Origin: DASSHC01 sp035693105
GTDB lineage: Bacteria; Chloroflexota; Chloroflexia; Thermomicrobiales; Thermomicrobiaceae
Reading direction: 5' to 3'
NCBI GenBank assembly: GCA_035693105.1
Contig: DASSHC010000459.1
Coordinates: 1 to 6,705, forward strand
DNA: 6,705 nt
Shown here: piece after piece, positions 4,429-6,705 of the stretch
Layout of the letters: each line of letters starts with the position of its first letter
How positions within the stretch are numbered: position 1 is the first letter of the stretch
Made by a program: the position numbers and the translations under genes
Notes under the pieces: generated by a model
Database searches by the model: none
What the model was told of the DNA's origin: nothing
The model's input: the letters and a program-made list of their open reading frames with translations, nothing else

Positions 4429-6705
4429 TTAGCTCGGCACGGGATCGACGGTCTCCGTCGCGGTTCCTCCTTTCCCCTGAGCGCTCTGCCCGGATGGCCC
4501 CGGCCCCGCCAGCGCTTCGGCGATCGCCTCTTCCACGGGCAGTTGCCGCCCCACGGCCCAGGCGCCGTCGTCCGCTGTCTGACCCAGCTTCGCGAGGACC
4601 GTCGCTCTCGTCTGATCGAAGCGCTCGCCATCGCTCGGATCGGGGCGCGTGCCGGTGGTCGCGAAGAGCGCCTCGGCGGCCCCGCCGAGCCGTGCCGCGC
4701 GCTCCCACGCTCCCAGCCTGGCGGACGTGCTGGCGAGCGCCGCCAGGCAGAGGGGAACACCCCACCAGACGCCCAGCTCTCGCCGCACGCGCAGGCTCTC
4801 CTGGTAGAGCGCCGCCGCGCGTTCGTACTCCTGGCGGTAGTAGGCGATCTCGCCGAGATTGAAGAGGCCGTTCGCGATACGCTGCTGGTCGCCGAGCTTG
4901 CGCCGCAAGACGAGGCTCTCCTCGTACAGGCGCATCGCCCGCGCATAGTCCCCCTGGTACTGCGCGACCACCCCGAGGTTGTTGAGGATGTCGGCGGTTC
5001 CCCGCTCATCTCCCCACTGGCGATAGAGAGCCAGGCTCTCCTCGTACAACGCGGTGGCGCGGTCGTAATCGCTCTCGGTGAGCGCCTGGACGCCCAGGTT
5101 GTTGAGCGCGACGGCGGTACCACGCTCGTCGCCCAGCGCGCGATAGAGGCCGAGCGCCTCGCGATGGAAGCCGGCGGCTTGCCCGTACTCTCCCTGGGAC
5201 CAGGCCAGGGTGCCGGCCCCGGTCAGGGCCTTGGCGCGCCGGCTCGCATCGCCGCCGTGCGCCAACACCTGCCCCATCCGTTCACGCGCCTCGTCGAGAT
5301 AACCGCGTAGATTCCAGAAGGGCCACAACGAGCCCGCCAGCCGGAGCGCCAACTCCACCTCGTCCGTCGCGAGCGCCCAGTCCAGCGCCACGCGCAGATT
5401 GTCGTGGTCGCGTTCGAGGCGCTCGAGCCACTCCTGCTGGTGAGATCCCGTCAGCTCCGGTTCGGCCTCCTCGGCCAGTGCCAGGAAGAACCGGGCATGC
5501 AGGCGGCGGACGCCGTCCGTCTCGCCGTGCGCCTCGAGCCGCTCCAACCCATACTCGCGGATCGTCTCGAGCATAGCGAACCGCGGCGCGTCGTCATCCG
5601 GCTCCGGCATGAACTGGTAGCGCGAGAGGAGGCTCTTGCTGAGGAGGGAGTCGAGCCCATCTAAGACGTCCAGCACGGCGGTCGGGGGCGCCGGCGGTTC
5701 GGAGGTTTGCCAGATGGCGCTGGCGGCATCGAGGCTGAAGCCGCCGGCGAAGACGGCAAGGCGCCGGAAGAGGGCTTGCTCGGGCTGCGGCAACAGTTCG
5801 TAGCTCCAGGCGATCGCCCCCCGCAGCGTCTGCTGCCGCTCCGGCAGATCGCGCGCTCCGCCGGTGAGGAGCGGCAGGGCGCGATCGAGCCGCGCCAGCA
5901 GCGCCTGGGGCGAGAAAAGACGGACGCGCGCGGCGGCCAGCTCGATCGCCAGCGGCAAACCGTCCAGCCGGCGGCAAAGCGCCGCCACCGCGGCGCCGTT
6001 GCCCGCGTCCAGGGCGAAGTCGGGCCGGACCGCCCGTGCGCGCTCGACGAAGAGCCGCACCGCGTCCGACTGGAGGAGCACCTCGGGTGCGAGAGCGCCT
6101 GGCGCCATGCCCAGCGCCAGCGGGCTCACGACATATTCGTGTTCGCCGTAGACCCGGAGCGCGGCCCGGCTGGTCGCCAGCAGCTTGAGGCGGGGGCACT
6201 CCTGGAGGAGCGCGCTGAGCGTGGGCGCGGCGTCGAGGAGGTGCTCGAGATTATCGAGCACCAGCAAACAGGTCTTCGCCGCCAGATAGGTCCGTAGGAC
6301 CTCGGCGGCCGGCTGCTGGGGCCCCTCGCGCAGGCCGAGCACCTGGGCGATGGTGGGAAGGACGAGGGATGGATCGCGCGCGGGGGCCAGGGGGACGAAG
6401 ACCACCCCGTCGGGGAAGGCCGGCGCGACCGCCCGCGCGACCGCGAGGGCGAGGCGGGTCTTGCCGACCCCGCCCGGGCCGAGCAACGTCACCAGCCGCA
6501 CGTCGGGCGCGAGCAGGCGCGCGCGGAGTGTTGCCAGCTCCGTCTCTCGCCCGACGAAGGATGTCAACGGCTCGGGCAGCCGCGCCGGCTGGGTGGGGGC
6601 AGGGGAAGCACGGGGAGCGGCCGAGGGCGCCCGCGGCGTGGGCAGCCCGAGCTCGGCGAGGGCCGCGAGCAGCCTGGGAAGCCAGACGTGATCCGGCTCG
6701 TCGAG
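4429..6705 (-). CDS. STAND/NB-ARC ATPase with TPR repeats, signalling regulator (N-terminus outside window)
   Basis: The frame is open from the right edge to a TAA at 4429-4431 and gives 758 residues, numbered here from the edge. Residues 1-46 are a short helical stretch (WLPRLLAALAELGL) and a Pro/Ala linker leading to LPEPLTSFVGRE, the usual entry to this ATPase type. The nucleotide-binding domain has Walker A GPGGVGKT (76-83), Walker B LLVLDNLEH (147-155), the sensor-like ATSRAALRV (177-185) and GLPLAIELAAAR (249-260). A winged-helix-like part follows (FRRLAVFAGGFSLDAA, about 313-328), then MLETIREYGLERL. About 490-650 are tetratricopeptide repeats with a 40-residue period (LNNLGV...DYxRAxxLYEESL). 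The end, LPVEEAIAEAL, matches the tail I know from such proteins. The family are ATP-driven switches in which the TPRs sense a ligand or partner and an N-terminal effector, often DNA-binding, acts. That effector is not in the window. A TTG at 6565-6567 could be called as a start, but the frame continues upstream without a stop and no ribosome binding site precedes it. Confidence 0.9.
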   Translation of the reverse strand, partial: LDEPDHVWLPRLLAALAELGLPTPRAPSAAPRASPAPTQPARLPEPLTSFVGRETELATLRARLLAPDVRLVTLLGPGGVGKTRLALAVARAVAPAFPDGVVFVPLAPARDPSLVLPTIAQVLGLREGPQQPAAEVLRTYLAAKTCLLVLDNLEHLLDAAPTLSALLQECPRLKLLATSRAALRVYGEHEYVVSPLALGMAPGALAPEVLLQSDAVRLFVERARAVRPDFALDAGNGAAVAALCRRLDGLPLAIELAAARVRLFSPQALLARLDRALPLLTGGARDLPERQQTLRGAIAWSYELLPQPEQALFRRLAVFAGGFSLDAASAIWQTSEPPAPPTAVLDVLDGLDSLLSKSLLSRYQFMPEPDDDAPRFAMLETIREYGLERLEAHGETDGVRRLHARFFLALAEEAEPELTGSHQQEWLERLERDHDNLRVALDWALATDEVELALRLAGSLWPFWNLRGYLDEARERMGQVLAHGGDASRRAKALTGAGTLAWSQGEYGQAAGFHREALGLYRALGDERGTAVALNNLGVQALTESDYDRATALYEESLALYRQWGDERGTADILNNLGVVAQYQGDYARAMRLYEESLVLRRKLGDQQRIANGLFNLGEIAYYRQEYERAAALYQESLRVRRELGVWWGVPLCLAALASTSARLGAWERAARLGGAAEALFATTGTRPDPSDGERFDQTRATVLAKLGQTADDGAWAVGRQLPVEEAIAEALAGPGPSGQSAQGKGGTATETVDPVPS
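4770..5230. repeat. Tandem 120-bp repeats encoding TPR units
   Basis: About four units lie in register inside the STAND gene. AGGCTCTC recurs at exactly 120-bp steps (4793, 4913, 5033), with a degenerate copy near 5153. At the protein level the two units around fragment residues 526-565 and 566-605 share LYEESL, RxxGDERGTA and LNNLGV. Similarity at the DNA level suggests recent duplication or repeat homogenisation. Confidence 0.75.

Noticed and set aside
3945..5123. Long 392-codon version of the secreted-protein gene starting inside the STAND gene
   Set aside because: The upstream part is an Arg/Ser-rich shadow of the STAND gene in another frame. The signal peptide and the AAGGAGG site place the true start at 4361.
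3778..5310. 510-codon open frame on the plus strand
   Set aside because: It runs antisense across the M28 start, the secreted-protein gene and the STAND gene, and its translation is low-complexity without recognisable motifs.
6565..6567. TTG as the start codon of the STAND gene
   Set aside because: The frame stays open upstream to the window edge with a plausible linker sequence, no Shine-Dalgarno precedes the TTG, and this ATPase type normally carries an N-terminal domain.

Overview
The window is a GC-rich (roughly 65-70% by eye) piece of a bacterial chromosome. I infer a Chloroflexota-like organism, possibly Thermomicrobia-related. The reasons are the Ala/Pro-rich high-GC coding style, a large STAND-type ATPase with tetratricopeptide repeats of a kind common there, a CPQ-like M28 metallopeptidase, and palindromic repeats in the one long intergenic gap. 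No marker gene fixes the taxonomy, so this is only a lean.

Layout. (1) Positions 1-2118, plus strand: the 3' part of an ECF sigma factor gene runs directly (TAG then ATG, no gap) into a 592-residue single-pass membrane anti-sigma factor. That protein has a cytoplasmic zinc-finger motif (HxxxCxxC) and an unusually large extracytoplasmic part made of three modules joined by Pro/Ala/Thr-rich linkers. (2) Positions 2119-2390: the gap between convergent genes. It carries a 119-bp imperfect palindrome with a perfect 12-bp hairpin at its centre, then a second perfect 12-bp hairpin. These are repeat-family-like elements that may also end transcription from both sides. (3) Positions 2391-3809, minus strand: a complete M28-family zinc metallopeptidase with a protease-associated domain and no visible signal peptide. 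It is preceded by a good ribosome binding site and a candidate extended -10 promoter. (4) Positions 3945-4361, minus strand: a small secreted four-cysteine protein of unknown function. (5) Positions 4429-6705, minus strand: a STAND/NB-ARC ATPase-TPR regulator whose reading frame is open through the right edge, so its N-terminus is missing.

How they fit together. The sigma and anti-sigma genes form a standard two-gene signalling unit in which an envelope signal would release the sigma factor. The STAND gene and the small secreted protein share a strand and are 67 bp apart with no evident promoter between them, so they are probably co-transcribed. The secreted protein may be related in function to the regulator, but nothing in the sequence proves it. 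The M28 gene has its own candidate promoter and looks like an independent transcription unit. I see no RNA genes, CRISPR array, transposase or phage genes, and no clearly new defence or biosynthetic system. The points most worth a second look are the three-module anti-sigma factor, the nested palindrome, and the STAND gene paired with the four-cysteine secreted protein.
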